Shown here: one piece after another, positions 1 through 7,436 of the stretch | Numbering within the stretch: position 1 is the first letter of the stretch | Layout: every line of letters starts with the position of its first letter | Virus record (IMG/VR): IMGVR_UViG_3300023106_000016 | Coordinates: 1 to 43,593 of that record | DNA from: a virus | Strand: one strand, 5' to 3' | DNA length: 43,593 nucleotides | The notes under the pieces: generated by a model | The model's database searches: none | The model's input: the letters and a program-made list of their open reading frames with translations, nothing else | Told to the model about the DNA's origin: nothing | Made by a program: the position numbers and the translations under genes

Positions 1-135
1 GTTCCTGTCGCCGCTGTTCCTGTAGCCGCTGTTACTGTCGCCGCTGTTCCTGTCGCCGCTGTTCCTGTCGCCGCTGTTCCAGTTGCCGCTGTTCCTGTCG
101 CCGCTGTTCCTGTAGCCGCTGTTCCAGTTGCCGCT
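1..135 (-). repeat. 15-bp minisatellite, left part (9 units)
   Basis: Nine tandem 15-bp units, each coding S-G-x-x-N on the minus strand. Units differ only in the two variable codons (GAC AGG, TAC AGG, GAC AGT, AAC TGG). The array continues at 43360-43593. Repeats this similar can slip in replication and collapse in assembly. Confidence 0.95.
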
Positions 136-387
136 GTTACAAAATCCAGTGTTTTCTAAACCAGTATTAGCAATACCAGATTTTAAATAAATTTCTTGAT
201 TAAATTTAGAAAAATATTCGTGCGATAAAACTTTGTGATCTAAGCACCAATTAATATTTTCATAAATTACTTTTAGTAAATCAGCTTCATTTTCGGCTGA
301 TAAAAATCTTCTATACTCTGACGCACATGGATTTTCGGGTTTAACTTTTGTGTTAAGCTCTTCTTTTAAATTTTCAAATGTATTCAT
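1..387 (-). CDS. NSGxx pentapeptide-repeat protein, N-terminal part (cut by window start)
   Basis: The gene starts at the ATG at 387 and runs off the window at base 1 exactly in frame (129 codons). It continues at the window end (43593 to 43024) if the molecule is circular. About 84 residues of ordinary globular sequence (opening MNTFENLKEEL) lead through the degenerate units NTGLENTGF into nine perfect five-residue units of the form NSG-DR/YR/NW/DS. Each unit is one 15-bp DNA repeat. The repeats resemble the NxGxxNxGxxN pentapeptide class (PF01469-like), distinct from the A(D/N)LxX right-handed helix class. It is first in the early transcription unit, behind a consensus promoter at 492-521 and a structured leader. 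Function unknown. That this is a real gene is near certain; its full length is not known because the array is broken. Confidence 0.85.
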   Translation of the reverse strand, partial: MNTFENLKEELNTKVKPENPCASEYRRFLSAENEADLLKVIYENINWCLDHKVLSHEYFSKFNQEIYLKSGIANTGLENTGFCNSGNWNSGYRNSGDRNSGNWNSGDRNSGDRNSGDSNSGYRNSGDRN

Positions 388-491
388 CTTAATAAAAATC
401 CCTACTCAACAAAGGCAGTCCAGTTGTGCTGAATGCACTAAGGCAATGTTTTTCGGGAATTTATTTAATTTCTTTTTTACTGGCTGCGGTA
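388..491 (-). promoter_or_regulatory. Structured leader E1 of the repeat-protein gene
   Basis: This is the 5' leader between the promoter at 492-521 and the ATG at 387. The 5' segment (plus strand ACTGGCTGC, 479-487) is complementary to a downstream segment (GCAG 415-418 plus CCAGT 420-424). That downstream segment lies inside a weak stem (394-402 with 455-462, one bulge) followed by a T-rich run on the minus strand just before the start codon. The layout is the same as leaders E3-E5, but the closing stem is weaker. Attenuator or antisense-like role inferred from base pairing only. Confidence 0.5.
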
Positions 492-521
492 CAAATATAC
501 ACAAATAAAAACACCCACCAA
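492..521 (-). promoter_or_regulatory. Bacteroidota-type promoter P1 (TTG-N19-TATATTTG)
   Basis: On the minus strand TTG (521-519) is followed after exactly 19 bases by TATATTTG (499-492), a perfect match to the known Bacteroidota -33/-7 pattern. The TTG lies inside the stem of the terminator at 512-537, so the terminator of one unit and the promoter of the next overlap. It should drive leader E1 and the repeat-protein gene. Confidence 0.75.
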
Positions 522-632
522 ATTTAATTGGTGGGTGCCGTTAATAATATGGGGTGAACCGCCCACTCTCCATTTTTAAACCATTACCTTCGCGGGGCTT
601 GGATAGGAACGATAAATCTCATTAGTCTTTCC
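503..632 (-). ncRNA. Candidate independent small RNA E2 (P2 to terminator)
   Basis: A consensus promoter (638-667) sits about 100 bases upstream of the strong terminator at 512-537 with no credible ORF between, so a transcript of roughly 130 nt is expected. Within it GGAA/TTCC and ATGG/CCAT segments can pair, but no long stem other than the terminator is visible. Unlike E1, E3, E4 and E5, the terminator loop is only 6 bases and I see no match to the 5' end. It could alternatively be a decayed leader. Confidence 0.45.
512..537 (-). terminator. Intrinsic terminator closing the late/lysis operon
   Basis: A perfect 10-bp stem (512-521 with 528-537, CACCCACCAA/TTGGTGGGTG) with a 6-base loop is followed on the minus strand by TTTTTATTT. 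It lies downstream of the last lysis gene (ends 657), so it should stop both late transcripts and the short transcript from P2. Confidence 0.85.
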
Positions 633-637
633 TCATA

Positions 638-667
638 CAAATATAATACTTATTTCCTATTCCACAA
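638..667 (-). promoter_or_regulatory. Bacteroidota-type promoter P2
   Basis: Minus strand TTG (667-665), 19 bases, TATATTTG (645-638). It overlaps the last codons and stop of the holin-like gene, so it is an internal promoter at the operon end. Its only visible product before the terminator at 512-537 is the short RNA E2. Confidence 0.7.
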
Positions 668-923
668 TAGTTTCTTCTTTTTTTATGATAATCTTGCTAG
701 GGCTTAAGAAGTTTTTAATTAAATACCCGGCAAATGCACCGAAAGCAGCCTTAAGAGCTAATGCCAGGCTAATATCTTTAAAGCTAAATGAAGGGCTTTC
801 CGTCCACGCCTCCAGTGTCTGCCCCAATATTGCTATTCCAGCCGTTAATCCAGCCGTTGCAGCCGCTTTTAATACATCATAAAGGTTAATGGCAAATTTT
901 TTAGATGTGGTTATTCTGTTCAT
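657..923 (-). CDS. Putative holin (two membrane segments)
   Basis: An 88-residue protein with two hydrophobic stretches (about residues 17-37 and 54-72) separated by a short polar loop. The C-terminal tail is charged (KIIIKKEETIVE). This size and topology are those of a class II holin. The start codon overlaps the stop of the putative cell-wall hydrolase upstream (ATGA), so the two are translationally coupled in the usual lysis order. It is the last gene before the late terminator. The holin role is inferred from topology and position; there is no diagnostic motif. The adjacent protein at 1533-1808 also looks holin-like, so which one forms the lesion is open. Confidence 0.6.
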   Translation of the reverse strand: MNRITTSKKFAINLYDVLKAAATAGLTAGIAILGQTLEAWTESPSFSFKDISLALALKAAFGAFAGYLIKNFLSPSKIIIKKEETIVE

Positions 924-1531
924 TTAATATGTTTTGATTCGATGATTGTACCTGTAAATTTAGTCCCGTACATTTTAACTGACTTCCTTGTAATTTCCAA
1001 AATCTTTTTAAATTCAGGCTCAGGGCATCCCATACAGCCTAAAGACCAATTGTTTACTAAACCACTCCCATAAGTATTGTTCTGGCTCATTCTATGCCAG
1101 TGAGTACCAAATATTTTAGCAATTTGTCTGTTTATTTTGTCAATTATGGTGTCTTTATTGCCATCCCGCCAATAATTAACCTTACCTATTTGCCTGAAGT
1201 ATGGGTAACTGGAAAACTCTTTGAATGTATCTTTAAATTCCCAGCCTCCTAAAACCTGCTGAGGACTTTCAATAATAGCCGTACCTCTTATTCCTTCAAC
1301 GGTTATTGGCTCTAATAAAGATCCTTTTAAACCTGGTTTTGTGGTAGCTGGCAAAGTTATAATTTGCTCAAATCCGTTAACATCTTTATAGCATACATGC
1401 AGAAAATCAGTGAATTTGTTTGTTGCTTCAAAACTCGTACGTTCCCAAATAAAATTTAATGAATAAGGGCCATTAAACCATTTGTAGCCTAATCCCTCAA
1501 CCGCTAATTGTATTTGTTTGTAGGTTTTCAT
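920..1531 (-). CDS. Putative endolysin, L,D-transpeptidase-like (HxH...SxGC)
   Basis: 203 residues without a signal peptide. The region FGTHWHRM (H144, H146) followed by NNWSLGCMGC (S163, C166) resembles the HG...S-x-GC catalytic signature of YkuD/L,D-transpeptidase folds, with the cysteine as likely nucleophile. Related HxH/SxGC proteins occupy the lysis position in other Bacteroidota phages, to my recollection. It lies between two small membrane proteins, consistent with a lysis cassette (1808 to 657). It would act on host peptidoglycan at the end of infection. Whether it cleaves peptide cross-links or acts otherwise cannot be told from the sequence. The absence of a signal peptide implies holin-dependent release. 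Confidence 0.6.
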   Translation of the reverse strand: MKTYKQIQLAVEGLGYKWFNGPYSLNFIWERTSFEATNKFTDFLHVCYKDVNGFEQIITLPATTKPGLKGSLLEPITVEGIRGTAIIESPQQVLGGWEFKDTFKEFSSYPYFRQIGKVNYWRDGNKDTIIDKINRQIAKIFGTHWHRMSQNNTYGSGLVNNWSLGCMGCPEPEFKKILEITRKSVKMYGTKFTGTIIESKHIK

Positions 1532-1532
1532 A

Positions 1533-1808
1533 TTAAAAGTGTATGTGTGTTGCTATTACTCCAATTAACCATTTTGCCACTAAAAGAACCCCAGCACCGA
1601 TAAAACCATATATCCCGTACGCTGTTTTTCTGATCAATTGGGTATCTTCGTATGTGCGTTTAAAATCCCTAAACTCTGCTTTATGTTGCTTAAAGTCAGC
1701 AACAAGCCCCTTTTCCCCAGTATCATCGTTATTATGAAGATAATTAAGGATCTTTGCAACGTCCTTCTTTAGTACCTGTACATCTGATTCTGACATATTT
1801 TGTTCCAT
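1533..1808 (-). CDS. Small protein with coiled coil and C-terminal membrane anchor (XhlA-like, holin or lysis accessory)
   Basis: 91 residues. Residues 1-60 are charged and helical (DVQVLKKDVAKIL...KQHKAEFRDFKRTYED) and residues about 66-88 form one hydrophobic helix (YGIYGFIGAGVLLVAKWLIGVIA). This resembles XhlA/haemolysin-type phage lysis proteins, which place a soluble coiled coil in the cytoplasm and a single C-terminal membrane helix. It precedes the putative endolysin by one base (stop at 1533, next start 1531). Role in lysis inferred from topology and neighbours. Confidence 0.55.
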   Translation of the reverse strand: MEQNMSESDVQVLKKDVAKILNYLHNNDDTGEKGLVADFKQHKAEFRDFKRTYEDTQLIRKTAYGIYGFIGAGVLLVAKWLIGVIATHIHF

Positions 1809-1821
1809 TTTGACCTCCTAT

Positions 1822-2199
1822 TTAAACCTTACGCTTAAATAGTTGTGCCAGTTTTGTTATTGTTATGTAATTTATAATTGAAAAAATAATAGTGGAGAAT
1901 ATAGCCAGGTGATCTGATCCGGTTGTAGTTTCCATTTGTTCCACGGTATGAGGTATCCAAATTATAAATATATCAGATACGCACCACCCAATGAATACGC
2001 TACCAAATAGCCTGATCACTTTACTTTCTAATAAGCAAATACATTGAGTTAACAGGCAAAAAATGGCATAGTCAAATATGTACTTTAAATTATGCCATGC
2101 ATTGTAATCATCAATAGTGTTATTAGGGTAAAAACGATCACATACGTTAGCATTAAACGCATATAAGATAATACAGATAAATATTAAAATGACCTGCAT
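1822..2199 (-). CDS. Multi-pass membrane protein of the lysis region
   Basis: 125 residues with about four hydrophobic segments (N-terminal VILIFICIILYAF, then near residues 44-60, 64-82 and 101-117) and a basic C-terminus (KLAQLFKRKV). No family recognised. It lies between the tail-tip genes and the lysis cassette and is co-oriented with both. It might be a further holin/antiholin or a superinfection-exclusion membrane protein; nothing in the sequence decides. Several cysteines lie in the second half of the membrane region. Confidence 0.55.
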   Translation of the reverse strand: MQVILIFICIILYAFNANVCDRFYPNNTIDDYNAWHNLKYIFDYAIFCLLTQCICLLESKVIRLFGSVFIGWCVSDIFIIWIPHTVEQMETTTGSDHLAIFSTIIFSIINYITITKLAQLFKRKV

Positions 2200-2218
2200 T
2201 ACCTCTAGTTTGGATATC

Positions 2219-2422
2219 TTACTTGTTGCTTCCAGGATATTGTTTTATTGGACTGATTAATGTTGCATGAGCTGCCAATGCATCCGTATAAGGTGTAATA
2301 GTATCAATAACAGGTGTTACATCGTTGTCATACACCAATACGGTTCCTGGTGTCGTGAAGTGGGCATCCCTGATCGATACTAAATCATTAGCCTCTTTTG
2401 CTTTTGTAATTTCAATTCTCAT
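2219..2422 (-). CDS. Small hypothetical protein
   Basis: 67 residues, no membrane segment, mixed composition (MRIEITKAKEANDLVSIRDAHF at the start, PG and SNK at the end). The start follows an A-rich leader (AAAATAAAATAAAA) typical of this genome and a TATATTTG box at 2445-2452, so it probably has its own promoter. It lies just downstream of the tail-tip genes and could be a chaperone for them, but I do not recognise it. Confidence 0.55.
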   Translation of the reverse strand: MRIEITKAKEANDLVSIRDAHFTTPGTVLVYDNDVTPVIDTITPYTDALAAHATLISPIKQYPGSNK

Positions 2423-2444
2423 TTTTATTTTATTTTAGTTGTTT

Positions 2445-2452
2445 CAAATATA
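2445..2452 (-). promoter_or_regulatory. -7 promoter box TATATTTG before the lysis genes
   Basis: Minus-strand TATATTTG 22 bases upstream of the ATG at 2422. No TTG at the preferred 19-21 base distance, so weaker evidence than P1/P2. It could give lysis genes extra transcription separate from the tail operon. Confidence 0.45.
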
Positions 2453-2456
2453 ATAA

Positions 2457-3491
2457 TTATTTTGGAGTTTCGTTACCACTTTGGTAAGTAAAAACTGCTG
2501 ATCCAGAATTTGCACCTGTTGCCACCTGTCTAATCCTTACCCAATAGCCCTTTAATACTGTTCCAGTAAGCGTTTGAGTGTTACCCATAGTACTAACAAG
2601 TCCAGAAACGCCTATCCCGGATTGGGCAATCGTAGTCCATGTACTGTTATTTGGTGAAGTTTCAAGATAAAGATAAGCTGTATTATTCCCAACCAAGGCA
2701 CTTGTTATCTGTGCAAACACATTATAATTTACTATTTGGTCTTGAGTTGCTGAAATGGTAAAAGAAGTAGATGTTATAGGCCTTGTTACTGTGTTTGTTG
2801 TATTTGCTGTTAGGCTTATAACATTTGAAGTAATATTTATGCCATTTCCAGCAGTATATGGAGATACTGTACCTGTTGGTATCACAAATGTACCACCTCC
2901 ATCACTTAATGTGATAGTATTCGTGCCAGATCCTGATAATGTTTGCGGCGTTTGAGCTGGTGCGGAAATAGTAAATGTATTACCTGACACAGTAGATGTT
3001 AATATACCTGTGGTTGTTATAGTTGGCGTAATATTACCCTGTACTGTTGGTGTATTAATAGTTAAATTAAGCCCCGTTCCACTTACAGTAGTGCCTCCAG
3101 TGCCCGTAATTGAAACTCCGGTTAACTGTGTGGCTGATAAACTTAATGTTGAAATAGGACTTAATTTAAGAATAGTATCTGATCCAAGCCAAACTATATT
3201 ATTAGGAGCACCATCATTGTGTGGTAAAGCAAGAGTAAATGGCTTTATAGGAATATTGAATTTAAATTCACCTATTAATCCATCTGCCTCATCTCTTACC
3301 ACATATAAATCTTTACCGGACCAATTACCAGGATAAAAAGCAGCCTTATATGGAGCCCTGTATTCAGTATAGAATTGAGCCGAAACAACCAAAGGTGATA
3401 TAAACGTTGCAGCTAATGTTATTTGTTTGTAATGCGAGGCAAATGAGGATATTATTACCCAAATAATTGCTAAAATGGAAGTTTTTTTCAT
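2457..3491 (-). CDS. Tail-tip/receptor-binding protein with signal-like N-terminus, Thr/Gly/Ser-rich
   Basis: 344 residues. The N-terminus is basic then hydrophobic (MKKTSILAIIWVIISSF), with a second hydrophobic stretch ending VVSAQFYTEY that looks like a signal-peptidase site. The middle (about residues 110-240) is low-complexity Thr/Gly/Ser/Ile (TGVSITGTGGTTVSGTGLN and similar), as in trimeric phage fibres. The C-terminal hundred residues look like a compact beta domain (SSTAYLYLETSPNNSTW-like), a common receptor-binding head. It follows the SGNH tail protein by one base. Fibre role is well supported by composition and position; an export signal on a phage fibre is odd (see findings). Confidence 0.65.
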   Translation of the reverse strand: MKKTSILAIIWVIISSFASHYKQITLAATFISPLVVSAQFYTEYRAPYKAAFYPGNWSGKDLYVVRDEADGLIGEFKFNIPIKPFTLALPHNDGAPNNIVWLGSDTILKLSPISTLSLSATQLTGVSITGTGGTTVSGTGLNLTINTPTVQGNITPTITTTGILTSTVSGNTFTISAPAQTPQTLSGSGTNTITLSDGGGTFVIPTGTVSPYTAGNGINITSNVISLTANTTNTVTRPITSTSFTISATQDQIVNYNVFAQITSALVGNNTAYLYLETSPNNSTWTTIAQSGIGVSGLVSTMGNTQTLTGTVLKGYWVRIRQVATGANSGSAVFTYQSGNETPK

Positions 3492-3492
3492 G

Positions 3493-5430
3493 TTAATTTC
3501 CTGTTATTATAAAATAATCAACTGTTCTGGCATCTGAAGGTGAACTACTATTAATTGTGAATCCAACTCCTACATTTTTTGTAATTGTTAGATAACCGGC
3601 AGATGTTGTACCTATCCCGGTTAGGAATATTCGGCTTGTTGCTGTAATATTTGTATTTGAAACTGTAACAGTACCAGATCCATTAAGTGTAGCTGTACCA
3701 CTCATAGCATTTGTACCCTCTTTAATAGTTAAACCATTGCCAGCAGCGCTTAAAACCACATTGCCCGTTACTTCTATCCTGCCGTTAAATCCTGCTGCGT
3801 AGTTATCCGAAAGTGTTGCATTAGTTCCAGCAATTGGAGCATTAAAATAGTTCCCGTAAGATTTGGCAATGGTTGAAGTTGCTGTGAAATTATAAGTGGT
3901 AGGCCGCCAATCGTTTTCTTTTTGAAGTGCGATTGCGCCATTTAACCAGGTGCGCGAACCTCCATCGTAAATAAATCCACTGATAGCAGCCGAGGAGTTT
4001 TGCCCCGTGTTATTTGGCTTCGTTAAGACAAAGGAAGGTGAGTTCCCTGAACTTACCGCATTAGGAGCAAAATCTATCCTGCCGGTCCCAATGGCTAATC
4101 GCGCAACGAATCCATCAGCATTTCTTGTAAAGAAACTTATTCTACCATATGAGTTAGAAACATCACTAAGTTGAAACCCCATGCCTGCATTTGCAGTTCC
4201 TGTAGATGAAAGATTAACAATTTGAGACCAGCTATTCAATGTAGTGGATCCGTTTGTAATTCTTATGGCATCCAAATTGGCAGCCGAACCGAATGATGTA
4301 GCATTACTTAATTTGTTTATTAAAATACCTCCAGTTGTACCCAATGCATAACTATTTGTAATTGTAGCATTATTTCCAGCTAATGGAGCGCTCATATAAT
4401 TACCATAAGCCGTATTAACTACAGAATTACCTAAAAAATCATATTGAGCTGGCAACCATAAATTCTCAATTTGAGGATCAATTATATTTCCAGTTTGCCA
4501 TGTTCGTCTTGGGCCTTGATGTACCCATCCTGAAATTGCAGTAGCCGCAGTTTGATTAGTGTTATCAGGCGTAACCCAATTAAAATTCCTTACAGCCCCA
4601 CTTGTTGATGCAGCTAAATTAGTATATAAACTATTATATCTTACATAAAAACGAAGTAAACCGCCAACTGCCAAACCGGAAGAAAAATCACTTTCTAATG
4701 CCGTTTCGTTTAATGTGGTATTTATCCATGTAACGCTATTATAAATAGAATTACCCAAAACACGATATCCGGCAGTTGTCATGTGTAATCCATCTGAACT
4801 ATATGCTGGAAGTAAGGCATTTGGATTCATTGGATCGGCTAAAGCAGTATAAGGATCAACTACATAATCTACGTTTATAGCTGTGTTTTTAATCCAATTG
4901 TTAATATTTTGCTGATTAGTTAAAACGCTTCCAACTGCATTCCTTGGTGTTATAGTTACTGCCACTACTTTTATACCAGCATTATGAGCCCATGTATACA
5001 TCGTTTGTAAACATGATTTTGTAGTATCAACTGGTAATGCCTGTGTGAGATCATTAGTACCTCCCATTATAACCACATAGTTTGAAGCTCTGTTAAAAAT
5101 AACCTGCCTTACAAAACGAGCACGCATTTGAATAGTATTATCTCCACTAACTCCAAAATTGTAAGTGGTCCAATTGGCGTTTTTTAAGCTTAGCAAGCTA
5201 TCAACTCTTTGTATATAAGTTCCTTCCAATGTTAAGCTATTACCCATGAAAGCTACATTGTTTACGGGTCTAATCCTAGATCCTGTACTTGCCCATTTAG
5301 TAGTTAACCCATTTGTAGTTAAGAATTTCCCTGATTGGCCTGTTTGAGAAGGCAATGGAGGATTAACAGGAGTTACTTGTGCAACTGTGTAAAAACTTAA
5401 AAATGATAATAATATAATTAATTTTTTCAT
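3493..5430 (-). CDS. Tail fibre/spike with SGNH (GDSL-like) hydrolase domain and signal peptide
   Basis: 645 residues. Residues 1-18 form a classical signal peptide ending in A-Q (MKKLIILLSFLSFYTVAQ). Residues 27-46 carry the QTGQSGKFLTTNGL motif common in phage fibres. Residues about 55-235 are an SGNH hydrolase: GNSL with nucleophile S65, a G-rich block at 92-97, GGTND with N126, and DGLHMT with D213 and H216. It probably deacetylates or de-esterifies a surface glycan. The C-terminal half holds an imperfect duplication (around residues 300-385 and 485-560, each with AISG, RTW, YGNY and AGxNAT) and ends in a NTxITATSRIFLT-type beta head known from other tail fibres. All catalytic residues are present. 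Substrate unknown. Confidence 0.85.
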   Translation of the reverse strand: MKKLIILLSFLSFYTVAQVTPVNPPLPSQTGQSGKFLTTNGLTTKWASTGSRIRPVNNVAFMGNSLTLEGTYIQRVDSLLSLKNANWTTYNFGVSGDNTIQMRARFVRQVIFNRASNYVVIMGGTNDLTQALPVDTTKSCLQTMYTWAHNAGIKVVAVTITPRNAVGSVLTNQQNINNWIKNTAINVDYVVDPYTALADPMNPNALLPAYSSDGLHMTTAGYRVLGNSIYNSVTWINTTLNETALESDFSSGLAVGGLLRFYVRYNSLYTNLAASTSGAVRNFNWVTPDNTNQTAATAISGWVHQGPRRTWQTGNIIDPQIENLWLPAQYDFLGNSVVNTAYGNYMSAPLAGNNATITNSYALGTTGGILINKLSNATSFGSAANLDAIRITNGSTTLNSWSQIVNLSSTGTANAGMGFQLSDVSNSYGRISFFTRNADGFVARLAIGTGRIDFAPNAVSSGNSPSFVLTKPNNTGQNSSAAISGFIYDGGSRTWLNGAIALQKENDWRPTTYNFTATSTIAKSYGNYFNAPIAGTNATLSDNYAAGFNGRIEVTGNVVLSAAGNGLTIKEGTNAMSGTATLNGSGTVTVSNTNITATSRIFLTGIGTTSAGYLTITKNVGVGFTINSSSPSDARTVDYFIITGN

Positions 5431-5437
5431 TGTTTAT

Positions 5438-5821
5438 TTATTGAGGTTTAATTATGTCTAGGTTTATGGAACCAGAGGTTATCACATAAGGTATAGTTGG
5501 TAATATGTATCCTGGAGTTGGGTTAAAAGTATAAGAAGTGTATGCAGATCTGGCAAGACCATTAATAGTTCCCACAAAATCATCAGAGGTGGTAAAGGTT
5601 ACCGCTAAAGCTCCTGAAGGAACATTCCCAGATACAGATGAAAGGCTACTAATCACTAAAGAAGGTAAAGTAGACCCTCCTCCTCCACCACCTCCAGATG
5701 AAGCTGTTTTTAAACGTGGGCATCCGGTTCCATCATCTTCAATTAGATAATTGAATTTCTGTTCAAAACTTAATTTATGAAAGTCACAATCGCCGAAAGG
5801 TGCGCAATCTGGTAATGGCAT
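5438..5821 (-). CDS. Virion protein with Cys-containing N-terminus, poly-Gly linker and beta domain
   Basis: 127 residues. An N-terminal module (MPLPDCAPFGDCDFHKLSFEQ, to about residue 40) resembles the start of the protein at 6468-6812 (MPNLNCNTAHLSFEE), suggesting a shared virion-attachment segment. A run of seven glycines (residues 44-50) links it to a Ser/Thr-rich, Ig-like beta domain. Located between tail structural genes and the SGNH fibre. Likely a small tail or decoration protein; the function is not identifiable. The N-terminal resemblance is visible by eye, but homology is inferred. Confidence 0.6.
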   Translation of the reverse strand: MPLPDCAPFGDCDFHKLSFEQKFNYLIEDDGTGCPRLKTASSGGGGGGGSTLPSLVISSLSSVSGNVPSGALAVTFTTSDDFVGTINGLARSAYTSYTFNPTPGYILPTIPYVITSGSINLDIIKPQ

Positions 5822-5833
5822 GGTTTTTATTTT

Positions 5834-6466
5834 TTAAACGCAAGGCACTTCTGCTTGCTTGGTAAATGTAACAGTACACCTTTTATCAACACTAAAATTT
5901 ACATCAATAAGTAAACTAAAATAATCAAAAGGATACATTTTATATTGTGTTTTTTCTTCCTCGTATGAATACTTTGAAAAAGGATCAAATGATTTAGGAT
6001 CTTGCCCTAATATATCAATGCTTCCCCTTTGGTAAATACCTGAATTAAATGTGCCTTCAGGAATAGTTCCTATAATCGTATTTATAATTTTTGATGTTAT
6101 ACTACAATCATTATATCCTAATTTTGCCTGGTTAACCCATCCAACTAAACGATAAGAAGCTTTCCATTCATTTTTATTTGATGATGTACCAGTTAAGCGA
6201 GCACCTAAATCCTCTAAATAAACTATACACCCTAACTTAGAATTTGGAACAAGATCTTTATAACGTCCATTAGATATACACTCAGGGTAATCCAATCCAC
6301 AAGAAACCGGAAACGATTTCCTTACTGTTTTACCATCTACAGAATCAGTTTTATAAATAGTTTTAACAACGCCAGCAAGCTTATCAATAAAAGGATTTAA
6401 ACCAGATCCCCCAATTCTTAGGGGATCTAGTATAGATTTTATGATATCTCCTACCTCTACAGTCAT
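5834..6466 (-). CDS. Tail-region structural protein, unknown
   Basis: 210 residues, no signal or membrane segment. Internal segments such as SCGLDYPECISNGRYKDLV and SKLGCIVYLEDLGARL suggest a compact alpha/beta virion protein, with at least five cysteines. It lies in an uninterrupted series of tail genes (spacing 1-13 bases). From its place after the tail-tip proteins it may be a baseplate or tail-attachment component. I do not recognise a family. Confidence 0.55.
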   Translation of the reverse strand: MTVEVGDIIKSILDPLRIGGSGLNPFIDKLAGVVKTIYKTDSVDGKTVRKSFPVSCGLDYPECISNGRYKDLVPNSKLGCIVYLEDLGARLTGTSSNKNEWKASYRLVGWVNQAKLGYNDCSITSKIINTIIGTIPEGTFNSGIYQRGSIDILGQDPKSFDPFSKYSYEEEKTQYKMYPFDYFSLLIDVNFSVDKRCTVTFTKQAEVPCV

Positions 6467-6467
6467 T

Positions 6468-6812
6468 TTAAACTAATCTGGTCGTAATTCTATTTGTAGT
6501 GGTGTTATAGTAAGATTGTCCAACTAAAATACCTCCAGTAATAGCGGCTGCATTATTAGCAAAAGGTAAATAAGTTAATCCTGGATTAGCCAAACGAATA
6601 GCAATTTTTCCGCAATTTGGATCAACTCCAATTAACTTTTTAAGCATTGAATCAACGCTTAATACGTGGTTTGAACAATCTACCGCATCATTAGCACAAG
6701 CATCTACAAAAGTAGTTCTTAATGCCCATTCACCTGTAGCAGTTTTTGTAATTAATGCGCCGATCAGTTCCTCGAATGAAAGATGCGCTGTGTTGCAATT
6801 TAAATTAGGCAT
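6468..6812 (-). CDS. Small virion protein with N-terminal LSFEE module
   Basis: 114 residues. The N-terminus (MPNLNCNTAHLSFEELIG) parallels the beginning of the 5438-5821 protein. The C-terminal third (ITGGILVGQSYYNTTTNRI) resembles the short beta segment often found in trimeric tail proteins. Four to five cysteines. The start follows AATTAAAAATAAAAC, the usual A-rich leader. Probably a tail decoration or fibre-attachment protein; assignment by context only. Confidence 0.55.
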   Translation of the reverse strand: MPNLNCNTAHLSFEELIGALITKTATGEWALRTTFVDACANDAVDCSNHVLSVDSMLKKLIGVDPNCGKIAIRLANPGLTYLPFANNAAAITGGILVGQSYYNTTTNRITTRLV

Positions 6813-6825
6813 GTTTTATTTTTAA

Positions 6826-7383
6826 TTAAATAACTGAAACTGTACGACAAGGAGCTGTTTTAGAGTTCCATTTAAATGTTCCTGTGAACACTACTAATTC
6901 TTTACGGGAACGTGGAATTACCTCGTTTAAACGAAGTGTTCCTGCAATTCCGGATGCACCACCATAAAGCAATCCATCGGCAGTTTTGTACCAAATAAGA
7001 ATTTTTTGGCCGCATTCCATTTTACGAAGAAATTCGTAATTAACCTGGTTTGTCTCATCAATATCAATATTTAATGTGTGAGTTTTTTCACCCACAACAG
7101 TTCGGTCATTTGATATAGTAATTTCAGATTCTTCTGGAGCTGGCTTATCAGCCAATACTACCAAAGTTCTAATCTTTAAAGGATTTGTTGATAATAACGC
7201 CATCCTGGTAGCCCATTCTGTAGCGTCATTTTCATCCGTTAATTCTCCGTTTTCGGCTGTGGTAATATAAATATTTGAAATTTCACCTGTGTGAATCTCT
7301 GGAGCACATATTGAAAAATCAACGTCCGGTAAAGGATCTGTGCAGCTTGTTGGGCAAACAATAGGTAAACAAGTAGAAGCCAT
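6826..7383 (-). CDS. Virion protein (tail tube-like candidate)
   Basis: 185 residues with a Cys-rich N-terminus (MASTCLPIVCPTSCTDPLP, four Cys in the first 30 residues) followed by a beta-rich body (TLVVLADKPAPEESEITISND, KELVVFTGTFKWNSKTAP). The length and beta content would suit a tail-tube or decoration protein, but most siphophage tube genes precede the tape measure, whereas this one follows it. It has its own candidate promoter (TAAATTTG at 7408-7415) and an upstream palindromic operator at 7437-7453, unusual inside a late operon and suggesting separate or high expression. Function not established. Confidence 0.5.
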   Translation of the reverse strand: MASTCLPIVCPTSCTDPLPDVDFSICAPEIHTGEISNIYITTAENGELTDENDATEWATRMALLSTNPLKIRTLVVLADKPAPEESEITISNDRTVVGEKTHTLNIDIDETNQVNYEFLRKMECGQKILIWYKTADGLLYGGASGIAGTLRLNEVIPRSRKELVVFTGTFKWNSKTAPCRTVSVI

Positions 7384-7407
7384 GTCTTTTATTTTTTAAA
7401 TGATAAG

Positions 7408-7415
7408 CAAATTTA
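7408..7415 (-). promoter_or_regulatory. -7 promoter box TAAATTTG
   Basis: Minus-strand TAAATTTG fits TAnnTTTG and lies 24 bases upstream of the ATG at 7383. No TTG at the standard distance; instead the palindrome at 7437-7453 occupies the -33 area, hinting at activator- or repressor-controlled transcription. Confidence 0.45.
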
Positions 7416-7436
7416 TTAATAGATTTTTACTGTATA

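Noticed and set aside
1-135. CRISPR array at the window ends
   Set aside because: The 15-bp units are contiguous coding repeats without spacers.
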